Position numbers and translations under genes: made by a program. Of a DNA stretch of 64,000 bases, positions 8,525-16,644 are shown one piece after another (position 1 is the stretch's first letter; each line of letters opens with the position of its first letter). This stretch comes from Chloroflexota bacterium (GTDB taxonomy: Bacteria > Chloroflexota > Anaerolineae > Anaerolineales > Anaerolineaceae): assembly GCA_029561345.1 (NCBI GenBank), contig JAKQJC010000059.1, positions 1-64,000 of the forward strand, in the 5' to 3' direction. Under the pieces are notes generated by a model. That model was not told the DNA's origin, searched no databases, and saw only the letters and a list, made by a program, of their open reading frames with translations.

Positions 8525-9166
8525 ATGCCAGCCTGGAATGAATTGTTTAAGGAAGAAGAACATCGATTGATTGTGCCGCACCAGCAGGTTGTGCGGTTTT
8601 CAAGGTTGTTAAAGCAAAAAGGCGGAAGTGGGCTCGTTTTTGACCTGGGCTGTGGGGCAGGGCGGCATACATCTTTTTTACAAAAACAGGGCTTCCGGGT
8701 GATTGGTATGGATATTTCTCCAAATGGCCTTCTGCACACCCAGGCCTGGCTGGAAAAAGACCAATTAACGCCTGAACTTTACCTGGGAGATATGACCCAT
8801 CTGGCCCTGGCAGATGAGAGCGTGGATGCCTTAATTTCCATCCATGTGATATTTCACAATCCCATTGTCCAGATCCGTCAGACCCTGTCAGAAATGTTCC
8901 GTGTATTGAAGCCGGGAGGGCTGATGCTGTTCAGCACCCAATCCATTTACAGTACCCGGTTTGGTAATGGACGGGAACTGGAATATCACACCTATGTCCC
9001 CGACATGGGCATTGATACGGGTATTCCGCACCATTATTTTGATCTGGCAGAACTGGCGGCTGAAATCACGCGCTTCAAAACCTTTGAAATTGTTAATGAA
9101 GAACAATCCAATGACGGCACCACCAACGCACACTGGTTTGTGCTGGCACAGAAACCGCATTTTTAA
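8525..9166 (+). CDS. Class I SAM-dependent methyltransferase
   Basis: The 213-residue protein has a Rossmann-type methyltransferase fold. Motif I is VFDLGCGAGRHT (about residues 38-49), an acidic residue follows in GMDISPNGL, and MTHLALADESVDALIS gives the motif II/III region. The post-motif FRVLKPGGLMLFST is typical of the Methyltransf_11/25 families. The substrate is not predictable. AGAGGGCCC precedes the ATG. The following aminopeptidase gene starts 20 bases downstream with its own ribosome site, so the two may share a transcript. Confidence 0.85.
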   Translation: MPAWNELFKEEEHRLIVPHQQVVRFSRLLKQKGGSGLVFDLGCGAGRHTSFLQKQGFRVIGMDISPNGLLHTQAWLEKDQLTPELYLGDMTHLALADESVDALISIHVIFHNPIVQIRQTLSEMFRVLKPGGLMLFSTQSIYSTRFGNGRELEYHTYVPDMGIDTGIPHHYFDLAELAAEITRFKTFEIVNEEQSNDGTTNAHWFVLAQKPHF

Positions 9167-9186
9167 TTCCTGAAAGGAGTTATCCC

Positions 9187-10296
9187 ATGGGCGACGTTCG
9201 CATCGAGAAATTGGCAGATATGCTGGTGAATTATTCCGTCGAGGTGAAACCAGGCCAGACAGTTCTGATCAGAGCCGGCACGGCGGCTGAGCCGCTGATT
9301 AAGGCCGTGTATAAAAAAGTGCTGGAGGCGGGCGGCTTTCCCCTGGCAATGACCAGCCTTCCGGGGTTGGATGAAATCCTGTATAAATTTGGCAGTGATG
9401 AACAGATTATGCACATTCCTGAGCCCTATAAATATGTGATGGAGCATTATGACGTGATCATCGCCATTGATGCCAGCAGCAACACCAAGGCGCTCAGCCG
9501 GGTAAACCCGGAAAAACTGATCATGGCCCAACGCGCTCAAGGTCCCTTGATGCAGACTTTTCTGGAGCGGGCTGGCCGCGGTGAGGTGAAATGGACCGGC
9601 ACCCTTTTCCCGACCCAGGCTTTTGCGCAGGATGCGGAGATGAGCCTGAGCGAATATGAGGATTTTGTTTATTCGGCCTGCATGCCCGATTTGAATGACC
9701 CCGCCGGTTACTGGCGCAAGGTTTCAGCCCAGCAGCAGCGCATTGTGGATTGGCTGAAGGGGAAGAAGAATGTGCATGTGATTGGCAAGGAGACAGATTT
9801 ACGTCTGAGCATTGAAGGCCGCTCTTTCATTAATTGTGCCTGCCATGAGAACGTCCCGGATGGGGAGATCTTCACCGGTCCGGTGGAAAACAGCGCTGAA
9901 GGGCATGTTTTCTTTTCGTATCCGACCATTTATTCCGGACGGGAAGTGACTGGCGTGCACCTGTGGTTTGAAAAAGGCAAGGTGGTGCGCGCTGAGGCGG
10001 CCAAGAATGCTGATTTCTTGCTTCAAACTCTGGATACCGACGAGGGCTCACGCTTCCTGGGCGAGTTTGCCATCGGTACCAATGAAGGGATCAACCGCTT
10101 TACCGGGCAAATTCTGTATGACGAAAAGATTGGCGGCAGCTTCCACGTGGCTTTGGGTACCTCGTATCCGGAGACGGGCGGGGTGAATGAATCGGCCATT
10201 CACTGGGATATGATCTGCGATCTGCGCGACGGCGGAGAGATCTGGGTGGATGACGAACTGCTGTATCAAAACGGCAAATTTGTGTTAGATGTGTAG
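9187..10296 (+). CDS. ampS: M29-family aminopeptidase (AmpS/PepS type)
   Basis: The 369-residue protein matches thermophilic aminopeptidases of family M29. It has the N-terminal LADMLVNYSVEVKPGQTVLIR segment and the C-terminal metal-site block SYPETGGVNESAIHWDMICDLR, where Glu, His and Asp residues bind the two-metal centre. Family members remove N-terminal residues from peptides in the cytoplasm. AAAGGAG lies seven bases before the ATG. It heads a run of four closely spaced or overlapping genes that continues with comB, an ECF sigma factor and a small membrane protein. Confidence 0.92.
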   Translation: MGDVRIEKLADMLVNYSVEVKPGQTVLIRAGTAAEPLIKAVYKKVLEAGGFPLAMTSLPGLDEILYKFGSDEQIMHIPEPYKYVMEHYDVIIAIDASSNTKALSRVNPEKLIMAQRAQGPLMQTFLERAGRGEVKWTGTLFPTQAFAQDAEMSLSEYEDFVYSACMPDLNDPAGYWRKVSAQQQRIVDWLKGKKNVHVIGKETDLRLSIEGRSFINCACHENVPDGEIFTGPVENSAEGHVFFSYPTIYSGREVTGVHLWFEKGKVVRAEAAKNADFLLQTLDTDEGSRFLGEFAIGTNEGINRFTGQILYDEKIGGSFHVALGTSYPETGGVNESAIHWDMICDLRDGGEIWVDDELLYQNGKFVLDV

Positions 10297-10300
10297 CAGG

Positions 10301-10987
10301 ATGCAAATAAAAAAGTATACTTTGAGCGACTGTCACGAGGCGCGCGGCCTGATTGTGGTGATTGATGTGCTGCGCGCCTTTTCGACAGCTGCCTGCGCTT
10401 TTGCTCGCGGCGCAAAAGAGATCTGGCCGGTGAGCACGGTTGAAGAAGCTCTTGCGCTCAGGGAGAATCACCCTGGCGCATATGTCATGGGAGAGGTGGG
10501 CGGCGTGCCGCCCGAGGGCTTCGACTTTGGCAATTCTCCCCTTGCTCTGGCCGACCTGGATTTGAGCGGGCGCACGATGATTCAGCGCACCGGCGCCGGC
10601 ACCCAGGGATTGGTGCTCAGTCAGGGCGGAGAGCGGGTTCTGGCGGCCTCCTTTGCCTGCGCCGCGAGCACCGCGGAGATCATCCGCAGAAGCGCACCCG
10701 AACAGGTTTCTTTTGTGGTGACGGGTGTTTTCCCTGACCGGGATGGCGACGAGGACGAGGCCTGTGCGGATTATATTGCGGCCTTGATTTCAGATCCAGC
10801 GGCCAGCGCAGAGCCATATCTCCAGCGGGTGGTAGATTCATCCGCCGGGCAGCTCTTTTCAGGGGAAGAAACTGAGGCGCATTCACCGGCCGACCTGGCC
10901 TGGTGCTGCGTGGCGAACCGCTATCCTCTGATTATGGAAGCGCGGCGCGAAAGCGGGCGGCTGAAGGTGCAGGCAAAATGGCTGTAG
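10301..10987 (+). CDS. comB: 2-phosphosulfolactate phosphatase family protein (ComB-like)
   Basis: The 228-residue product carries ComB-family signatures: VVIDVLRAFSTAA, the GEVGGVPPEGFDFGNSP block, and the RTGAGTQG phosphate-binding region. ComB removes phosphate from 2-phosphosulfolactate in coenzyme M synthesis of methanogens. Many bacteria carry homologues of unproved substrate, and no other coenzyme M or sulfolactate gene is present, so function here is open. The start chosen matches the usual family N-terminus (MQI-KKY). An ATG at 10289 overlapping the aminopeptidase stop is the alternative, and neither has a clear ribosome site. Its end overlaps the sigma factor start. Confidence 0.82.
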   Translation: MQIKKYTLSDCHEARGLIVVIDVLRAFSTAACAFARGAKEIWPVSTVEEALALRENHPGAYVMGEVGGVPPEGFDFGNSPLALADLDLSGRTMIQRTGAGTQGLVLSQGGERVLAASFACAASTAEIIRRSAPEQVSFVVTGVFPDRDGDEDEACADYIAALISDPAASAEPYLQRVVDSSAGQLFSGEETEAHSPADLAWCCVANRYPLIMEARRESGRLKVQAKWL

Positions 10988-11550
10988 ATTCAAATACCAC
11001 TCCGACGTCAGAAATCGAGCTGATCCAGCAGGCCTCCAAGGGCGATCAGGAGGCCTTTGGCCAGCTGTATGAACGGTACGTGGGGCGGATTTACAACTAC
11101 ATTTATTACCGCACCGGCAACAGTCACGAAGCTGAGGACCTGACCGCCAGAGTTTTCACCCGCGCCATGAATCACCTGCCGCATTACGAGGACAGAGGGT
11201 TTCCCTTTTCGGCCTGGCTTTACCGCATTGCCCACAACCTGGTGGCCAACTGGCACCGCGATTCGTCACGGCGCGAGGAAGTGGATATTGACAAGGCAGC
11301 TGAGATTCGCAATGGGGACCCCCTGCCGGAAGCAGAACTGGTGCAGAATCAGGAAGTGGAACGCCTGATCCGGGTTTTACAGCGATTTTCGCCAGAGCGG
11401 CAGCAGCTGGTCATTTTAAAATTTGTGGAAGGCCTGTCCAACGCGGAAATTGGCCAGATTATGGAACGCAGCGAGGGCGCGGTGAAAAGTCTGTATCACC
11501 GCACGCTGTTGGCATTAAGAGATGAACTTGAAAGAGAGGGACAGATATGA
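10978..11550 (+). CDS. ECF-type RNA polymerase sigma factor
   Basis: The 190-residue protein has sigma region 2 at about residues 15-85 (FGQLYERYVGRIYNYIYYRT, AEDLTARVF, FSAWLYRIAHNLVANWHR) and region 4 at about 125-180 (LPEAE, FSPERQQLVILKFVEGLSNAEIGQIM, SEGAVKSLYHR). This is the ECF sigma-70 layout without regions 1 and 3. The ATG at 10978 overlaps the comB gene and follows GAAGGTG; a longer in-frame start at 10903 would run deep into comB and is unlikely. The stop overlaps the next ATG in an ATGA junction, so the next gene is probably translationally coupled and may encode its anti-sigma partner. Confidence 0.9.
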   Translation: MAVDSNTTPTSEIELIQQASKGDQEAFGQLYERYVGRIYNYIYYRTGNSHEAEDLTARVFTRAMNHLPHYEDRGFPFSAWLYRIAHNLVANWHRDSSRREEVDIDKAAEIRNGDPLPEAELVQNQEVERLIRVLQRFSPERQQLVILKFVEGLSNAEIGQIMERSEGAVKSLYHRTLLALRDELEREGQI

Positions 11551-11837
11551 GCCGGTTGACGGTTTCAGATGAAGAACTGGAGTTGCTGGAGAAACACCTG
11601 GCCGGAACACTGCGGCCGGTGAATCCGGATCCGGGGTTCATCGGCAACCTGCGGAAACGGTTATATGTCAAGCCGCGCAGTTCACCCGAGCAAAGACGGC
11701 AGGCTGGCGCGCTGCTGCTGCTGGCCTTTGGCCTGTTGGTTGGTGCGGCGCTGGTGCTGGTTCAATTGCCGCGGGTGAGCCGCCTGTTTAAAAAGGCATC
11801 ATCTGAGGAAATCAGGCCAGGCCGAGCTTTTTCTTAA
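11547..11837 (+). CDS. Small single-pass membrane protein, candidate anti-sigma factor
   Basis: This 96-residue protein has a hydrophilic N-terminus of about 50 residues, one membrane helix (about 54-73) and a short basic tail. No zinc-binding His/Cys pattern of ZAS anti-sigma factors is present, and I recognise no named family. The four-base overlap with the ECF sigma gene, together with the single-pass topology, suggests an anti-sigma or a sigma-associated membrane anchor. That is inference from context. Its last 26 bases overlap the end of the converging glutaredoxin gene. Confidence 0.65.
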   Translation: MSRLTVSDEELELLEKHLAGTLRPVNPDPGFIGNLRKRLYVKPRSSPEQRRQAGALLLLAFGLLVGAALVLVQLPRVSRLFKKASSEEIRPGRAFS

Positions 11838-12066
11838 GGGTGATTTCCGAGGGTTCCGTGAGGGTGGAACCATCGGCAAAGACAATGGTCGGTACGCTGC
11901 GGTAACCGCGGTTGATTTTTTCAACCAGGGCGGCGGCCTGAGGATCTTGGGTGATATCCACCCATTTGTAAGGAACGGCGTTATTATCAAAGATTGCGCG
12001 GGCGCGGCGGGTGTCGCCGCACCAGGGGGTTCCGTAGATGATGATTTCCGGGGCGCCAGTGGTCAT
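11812..12066 (-). CDS. Glutaredoxin-like protein with monothiol site CGDT
   Basis: The 84-residue thioredoxin-fold protein has its active site at TPWCGDT (Cys16), a cis-proline in YRSVPTIVF, and the GSTLTEPS glutathione or thiol-loop region. Only one cysteine is present in the active-site motif, so a monothiol mechanism is expected. It resembles the NrdH/mycoredoxin-like glutaredoxins of Actinobacteria and Chloroflexota, which act on disulfides in the cytoplasm. AAGGAG stands seven bases before the ATG, and an extended -10 (TTGGTATAAT on the minus strand, box at 12101-12106) lies about 35 bases upstream. Confidence 0.85.
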   Translation of the reverse strand: MTTGAPEIIIYGTPWCGDTRRARAIFDNNAVPYKWVDITQDPQAAALVEKINRGYRSVPTIVFADGSTLTEPSEITLKKKLGLA

Positions 12067-12114
12067 CTTTCACTCCTTATACTTTAAGCTGGTTTAATTC
12101 ATTATACCAAAAGA

Positions 12115-12147
12115 AGCAAAAAGCCCGCGGGATAAGCCGCGGGCTTT
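12115..12147 (-). terminator. Rho-independent terminator after the 12.2-kb membrane protein gene
   Basis: AAAAGCCCGCGG and CCGCGGGCTTTT form a 12-bp stem with a six-base loop. On the minus strand a T-rich run (TTTTTGCTTCTTTT) follows. It also lies just upstream of the glutaredoxin promoter and insulates it. Confidence 0.8.
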
Positions 12148-12168
12148 TCTTGGTGATAATTATGAGGA

Positions 12169-12564
12169 TCAGACGGTTGGGCCGAGACGGGCGAACCAGT
12201 CTTTCACTTCGGGATCGCTGGCGAAGACCAGCACCAGGATGCCAACCACAAGCGAGACCACATTTCCAGCCAGAATGCAGGCAATTTCCAGAATGGCAAT
12301 GGTCTGGCCGTTCTGGTTGGGTTTGGGAGCGCTTGAAAGCAGGTTGGAGGCGTAGAGGATTTCAAAAATGCCGAGAACGCCGGGCAGGATGGTGATGGGG
12401 ACGCAGAAAATGCCGATCAGGCTGAAGAGGGCGCCCGCGGAAGCTCCCAAAGCCCAGAGGATATTGAGGATCCCGTTGATCAGGACCATGATGGCAATAG
12501 CCTGCACCTTGCCAGGTTTGGCAGGGCCGGGTGTATAAGTGGGAGGGGGCGTGTATTCAGCCAT
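12169..12564 (-). CDS. Small multi-pass membrane protein of unknown function
   Basis: The 131-residue protein opens with a Pro/Tyr/Thr-rich cytoplasmic head (AEYTPPPTYTPGP) followed by three or four hydrophobic segments (about 25-50, 55-78, 95-118). It resembles the small DUF4064-like or unnamed membrane proteins often found beside DUF4870 genes; I do not assign a family. ATG at 12564 is preferred over a TTG 12 bases upstream, although the GAGGA ribosome site is about 12 bases away. It follows a DUF4870 gene by 33 bases, so the two are probably co-transcribed. Confidence 0.72.
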   Translation of the reverse strand: MAEYTPPPTYTPGPAKPGKVQAIAIMVLINGILNILWALGASAGALFSLIGIFCVPITILPGVLGIFEILYASNLLSSAPKPNQNGQTIAILEIACILAGNVVSLVVGILVLVFASDPEVKDWFARLGPTV

Positions 12565-12597
12565 ATTGATAACCAATCCTCATGGGAAAGGCAGGAA

Positions 12598-12927
12598 TTA
12601 GGCCCAGCCCTGTTTCTTGCAGAAATCGGTGATCACGGGGATGGTGATGTATTCACCCTGGTAGGCTTTGATGCCCCAGTAGATGCACAGACCGAACACA
12701 GCGATGGCGGTGCAGACGCCGATGAAAACAAAGCTTAACACAGTAGAAATGATCAGGTTGGCAACACCCAGAACAAGGGCCTGATAGGCATGGGCTTTGA
12801 TGAAGGGGCGGTTCTTCTTGTCTTCCATGAGGATGACAATCAGAGGAACAAGCGGGGTCAAAATGTAGGAAAGCAGCGCCCACAGCTTGTCATCAGGGGT
12901 GATATTTGGATCAACGTATTGGCTCAT
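12598..12927 (-). CDS. DUF4870 (Tic20-like) membrane protein
   Basis: The 109-residue protein has the DUF4870 layout: an N-terminal DDKLWALLSYILT helix, a cytoplasmic EDKKNRPFIKAHAYQALVLG loop, and two more hydrophobic helices. Function is unknown in bacteria. AAGGAG lies seven bases upstream of the ATG at 12927; upstream in-frame ATGs are too close to that site or lack one. A promoter with TTGCAT and TAAAAT is about 50 bases upstream, divergent from the fmt promoter. Confidence 0.85.
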   Translation of the reverse strand: MSQYVDPNITPDDKLWALLSYILTPLVPLIVILMEDKKNRPFIKAHAYQALVLGVANLIISTVLSFVFIGVCTAIAVFGLCIYWGIKAYQGEYITIPVITDFCKKQGWA

Positions 12928-12974
12928 TTTCATTCTCCTTGGAAATATTAGAAATATATTAATTCTACAGATTG

Positions 12975-13002
12975 ATTTTACAGGAAAATGATCATAATGC
13001 AA
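12975..13002 (-). promoter_or_regulatory. Promoter of the DUF4870 gene pair
   Basis: On the minus strand TTGCAT (13002-12997), a 16-base spacer and TAAAAT (12980-12975) with a TG extension are present. Confidence 0.55.
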
Positions 13003-13046
13003 GGGTTTACTATGTCATTTCACCTTAAAGATGTGAATTTATTCTG

Positions 13047-13075
13047 TTAACATTTGAGTGAAACGGATTTATGCT
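13047..13075 (+). promoter_or_regulatory. Promoter of fmt, giving a near-leaderless mRNA
   Basis: TTAACA (13047-13052), a 17-base spacer and TATGCT (13070-13075) precede the fmt ATG at 13088 by only 12 bases. Initiation about seven bases after the -10 box would leave a leader of five or six bases. No ribosome site is present. Confidence 0.55.
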
Positions 13076-13087
13076 AAAATGGACCGT

Positions 13088-13999
13088 ATGACCATCAAGA
13101 TTGTATTCATGGGTTCGCCAGATTTTGCGCTTCCTACCCTGCGCGCTCTGGCCCATCATTATGAAGTGGTAGGCGTGGTGACCCAGCCTGACAAGCCTTC
13201 GGGGCGGGGGCAGGTGCTGGCGCCGCCGCCGGTGAAGCAGCTTGCCCTTGAACTGGGCCTGCCGGTGATGCAGCCGGTGAAGCTGCGCGAGCCGGAATCT
13301 TTTTCCCGGCTGGAAGCCTGGGCGCCGGATATGATTGTGGTGGCGGCTTTCGGCCAGATTTTGCGCCAGAATGTGCTGGACCTGCCGCGCTGGGGCTGCA
13401 TCAACGTGCATGCCTCCCTGCTGCCGCGCTGGCGCGGGGCGGCGCCGATTCAGGCCTGCATTGTGGCCGGGGATGCAGAAACGGGCGTGACCATCATGAA
13501 GATGGACGCCGGGGTGGACACAGGCGCCATGTTGAGCCAGCGCGCCACGCCTATCCAGGCGGATGACACGGCTGGCAGCCTGAGCGACCGCCTGGCAGAA
13601 ATGGGCGCCAGCTTGCTGCTGGATACCCTGCCAGATTGGCTGGCGGGAAAGCTCACGCCGCAGGCGCAGGATGATTCCCGGGCCACCCGTGCGGCGATGC
13701 TGAAAAAAGAGGACGGCCTGCTGGATTTATCCCAGCCGGCGGTCGCGTTGGAACGGCGGGTGAGGGGCTTTGCACCCTGGCCGGGAACATATATTCTGTG
13801 GCAGGATCAGCCTTTCAAGATCCACCGGGCGCACGTGGCCCAGGGCAGCGCCCGGCCCGGCCTGCGCATGGAAGCGGAGGGTCTGCCGGCGTTGGGAACC
13901 GGCGACGGCCTGCTGGTGCTGGATGAGGTGCAGCCGGCGGGCAAACGGCCGATGACCGGCAAGGACTTTCTGCGCGGCGCGCGCGGTTGGACGGAATAA
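13088..13999 (+). CDS. fmt: Methionyl-tRNA formyltransferase
   Basis: The 303-residue enzyme formylates Met-tRNAi with 10-formyl-THF for translation initiation. It shows the FMGSPDFALPTL N-terminus, the catalytic-site block HASLLPRWRGAAPIQ with the preceding NVHAS motif, and a shorter C-terminal tRNA-binding domain. The length is normal for the family. The start at 13088 aligns with family N-termini; an upstream in-frame ATG at 13058 lies within the promoter and would add ten unrelated residues. There is no Shine-Dalgarno sequence, consistent with a leaderless message. No peptide deformylase gene is adjacent. Confidence 0.95.
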   Translation: MTIKIVFMGSPDFALPTLRALAHHYEVVGVVTQPDKPSGRGQVLAPPPVKQLALELGLPVMQPVKLREPESFSRLEAWAPDMIVVAAFGQILRQNVLDLPRWGCINVHASLLPRWRGAAPIQACIVAGDAETGVTIMKMDAGVDTGAMLSQRATPIQADDTAGSLSDRLAEMGASLLLDTLPDWLAGKLTPQAQDDSRATRAAMLKKEDGLLDLSQPAVALERRVRGFAPWPGTYILWQDQPFKIHRAHVAQGSARPGLRMEAEGLPALGTGDGLLVLDEVQPAGKRPMTGKDFLRGARGWTE

Positions 14000-14042
14000 A
14001 ACACACATCGCTCTGTTATAAACTTTTCTATGGAGATGACGC

Positions 14043-15539
14043 ATGGCCAGATATATTGCCGCAATTGACCAGGGAACAACCAGCTCCCGCTGTATCATTT
14101 TTGACCCTTCCGGCCAGATTATTTCAGTGGACCAGGAAGAACACCGCCAATATTACCCCAAACCGGGGTGGGTGGAACATGACGCGCTGGAAATCTGGCA
14201 GCGAACGCGCGAGGTGGTGGCGGGCGCCCTGGCCAAGGCAGATCTGTCGGTCAGCGATATTGCCGCCATTGGCGTGACCAACCAGCGCGAGACCACCGTG
14301 ATCTGGGACCGACACACCGGTCAGCCTTACTGCCCGGCCATTGTCTGGCAGGATACGCGCACGGACGGCATTTGCAACGCCTTTGCCCAGGAAGGCGGGC
14401 AGGACCGCTTCAGAGCCCAAACCGGCCTGCCTCTGGCGACCTATTTTTCTGGGCCAAAAATCAAATGGATGCTGGATGAGGTTCACGGTCTGCGCCAGGC
14501 TGCCGAGCGCGGCGACGCGCTGTTTGGCAACATGGATACCTGGGTGATCTGGAACCTGACGGGGGGTGAAAACGGCGGTGTGCACATCACCGATGTGAGC
14601 AACGCCTCGCGCACCCAGCTGATGAACCTGGAAAAGCTGGATTGGGACGATGATATTTTGCGCGTGATGGATGTGCCGCGGCAGATGCTGCCAAAAATTG
14701 TCTCCAGCTCGCAGGTTTACGGTGATGCGGTGGGCATGCTGGCGGGGGTGCCGGTGGCGGGGGACCTGGGCGACCAGCAGGCAGCCCTGTTTGGGCAAAC
14801 CTGCTACCGGCCGGGCGAGGCCAAGAACACGTACGGCACCGGCTGTTTTATGCTCCTAAACACGGGCGAAAAACCGGTGACAAGCAAGTCGGGCTTGCTG
14901 ACCACGGTGGGCTATAAAATTGGCGATCAGCCGGCAGTGTACTGCCTGGAAGGGTCCATTGCCATTGCGGGCGCCCTGGTGCAGTGGCTGCGCGATAATA
15001 TCAAGCTGATCGAAAAGTCCGTCGATGTTGAAACGCTGGCCAAAAGCGTGGAAGATTCGGGCGGCATTTATTTCGTGCCTGCCTTTTCTGGCCTTTATGC
15101 CCCATACTGGCGCAGCGATGCACGCGGCGCCATTGTGGGCATGACGCGGTACATTGAACGCGGGCACATTGCCCGGGCCGCCCTGGAAGCCACCGCTTAC
15201 CAGACCCGTGAGGTGCTGGATGCGATGGAGCAAGATTCAGGCGTGAAACTGACCTCGCTTAAGGTGGACGGCGGCATGGTGCACAACGAATTATTGATGA
15301 CCTTCCAGGCCAACATTCTCAATGTGCCGGTGATCAGGCCGAAAGTTTCTGAAACGACGGCTCTGGGGGCGGCTTATGCTGCGGGGCTGGCAGTGGGCTT
15401 CTGGCGCGATTTTTCGGAATTGCGCGCCAACTGGGGTGTGGATAAGACCTGGTCACCCAGCATGGATGAGGCGGAACGCGGCCGGTTGTATGCCGGGTGG
15501 AAGAAAGCCGTCACCCGCACCTTTGATTGGATCGAATAA
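14043..15539 (+). CDS. glpK: Glycerol kinase
   Basis: This 498-residue FGGY kinase makes glycerol-3-phosphate from glycerol and ATP. It begins with the ATP-binding [16 protein letters not shown] motif and contains GVTNQRETT, the substrate block WQDTRTDG, and the C-terminal FGGY-type signature around [17 protein letters not shown] lies seven bases upstream of the ATG. The ketopantoate-reductase-like gene starts at the base after its TAA, so the two are co-transcribed. No glpF or glpD is present in the window. Confidence 0.95.
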   Translation: MARYIAAIDQGTTSSRCIIFDPSGQIISVDQEEHRQYYPKPGWVEHDALEIWQRTREVVAGALAKADLSVSDIAAIGVTNQRETTVIWDRHTGQPYCPAIVWQDTRTDGICNAFAQEGGQDRFRAQTGLPLATYFSGPKIKWMLDEVHGLRQAAERGDALFGNMDTWVIWNLTGGENGGVHITDVSNASRTQLMNLEKLDWDDDILRVMDVPRQMLPKIVSSSQVYGDAVGMLAGVPVAGDLGDQQAALFGQTCYRPGEAKNTYGTGCFMLLNTGEKPVTSKSGLLTTVGYKIGDQPAVYCLEGSIAIAGALVQWLRDNIKLIEKSVDVETLAKSVEDSGGIYFVPAFSGLYAPYWRSDARGAIVGMTRYIERGHIARAALEATAYQTREVLDAMEQDSGVKLTSLKVDGGMVHNELLMTFQANILNVPVIRPKVSETTALGAAYAAGLAVGFWRDFSELRANWGVDKTWSPSMDEAERGRLYAGWKKAVTRTFDWIE

Positions 15540-16577
15540 ATGACACAGATGAAGTTCCTTATCTTTGGGGCTGGCGCCATTGGCACCTATATTGGCGGCA
15601 GCCTGGCATTGGCCGGTTATCCGGTGGTATTTGTTGAAAGGCCTGAGCTGGCTCAGACCCTGCGCCAAAAAGGGCTGCGCCTGGTGCTGCACGGCGAAGA
15701 AAAGCGCCTGCCCGCGCCGATCATTGCCGGCTCGCTGGCCGAGGCGCTGGATCAGGGGCCTTTTGACGCGGCGGTGCTGGCCGTTAAATCCTTTGACACG
15801 GCCTCTGTATTGAAGGATATCGAGCCGTTGAAGGACAGGATGCCTGCCGTGCTGAGCCTGCAAAATGGGGTGGAAAATGAATTGGAACTGGCCGGGGTGC
15901 TGGGCCAGGAACGGGTGATCGCCGGGACGGTGACCAGCGCGGTGGGGCGCAATGGCCCGGGCGATATCAGCCTGGAACGTTTCAGGGGCATGGGGGTGGC
16001 CGGCGCGCACCGGCTGGTGCCTGAACTGGTGGCTGCATTACAGACCGCCGGACTGAATCCGCGCGCTTACCCGGTGGAAGCGGATTTGAAATGGTCGAAA
16101 ATGCTGACCAACCTGCTTTCAAACGCCACTTCAGCCATCCTCAATTTGACCCCGGCCGAGGTTTTTGCCGACCCGCGGCTGTGTGAGCTGGAAGTGCGGC
16201 AGCTGCGCGAAACGCTGGCGGTGATGAAAGCTTTGGGAGTGGGGGTGGTGGACCTGCCCAAGACGCCGGTGCGCCTGCTGGCGCTGGGAGTCCAGCTTTT
16301 GCCGCTGGTGCTGGCCCGGCCGCTGTTGGGTCGGGCGGTTGGCGGCGGGCGAGGCAGGAAAATGCCCTCCTTCCACATTGATTTACACGGGCGACGGGGC
16401 AAAAGCGAGGTGGATTATTTGAATGGAGCGGTGGTGCGCTTTGGGCAGAAAACCGGCGTGGCAACGCCGGTTAACCAACTGCTCAACGAAACCCTGCTGG
16501 CGCTGACCAGTGGAAAATTGAAGGTTGAAGTTTTTGATCACCGGCCGGAGGCGCTGTTGAAGGGCCTGAAAGGCTAG
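15540..16577 (+). CDS. panE: 2-dehydropantoate 2-reductase family oxidoreductase
   Basis: The 345-residue protein has the NADPH-binding Rossmann motif FGAGAIGTYIGG at the N-terminus, the LAVKSFDT and SLQNGVENE blocks, and the C-terminal catalytic lysine region (EADLKWSKMLTNLLSNATSAI) of the ApbA/PanE family. PanE reduces ketopantoate in pantothenate synthesis, but many family members have other or unknown substrates. Its position after glpK, with no pan genes nearby, leaves the substrate uncertain. The ATG directly abuts the glpK stop codon. A strong terminator follows. Confidence 0.8.
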   Translation: MTQMKFLIFGAGAIGTYIGGSLALAGYPVVFVERPELAQTLRQKGLRLVLHGEEKRLPAPIIAGSLAEALDQGPFDAAVLAVKSFDTASVLKDIEPLKDRMPAVLSLQNGVENELELAGVLGQERVIAGTVTSAVGRNGPGDISLERFRGMGVAGAHRLVPELVAALQTAGLNPRAYPVEADLKWSKMLTNLLSNATSAILNLTPAEVFADPRLCELEVRQLRETLAVMKALGVGVVDLPKTPVRLLALGVQLLPLVLARPLLGRAVGGGRGRKMPSFHIDLHGRRGKSEVDYLNGAVVRFGQKTGVATPVNQLLNETLLALTSGKLKVEVFDHRPEALLKGLKG

Positions 16578-16586
16578 GGACAGCAT

Positions 16587-16622
16587 AAACACAGCCCCCT
16601 CTTTACGAGGGGGCTGTGTTTT
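16587..16622. terminator. Bidirectional rho-independent terminator
   Basis: ACACAGCCCCCTC and GAGGGGGCTGTGT make a perfect 13-bp stem with a five-base loop and T residues after it on the plus strand. It lies between the converging panE-like and zincin-like genes. Confidence 0.9.
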
Positions 16623-16644
16623 GATATTCAGCAAAACCAGGAGA

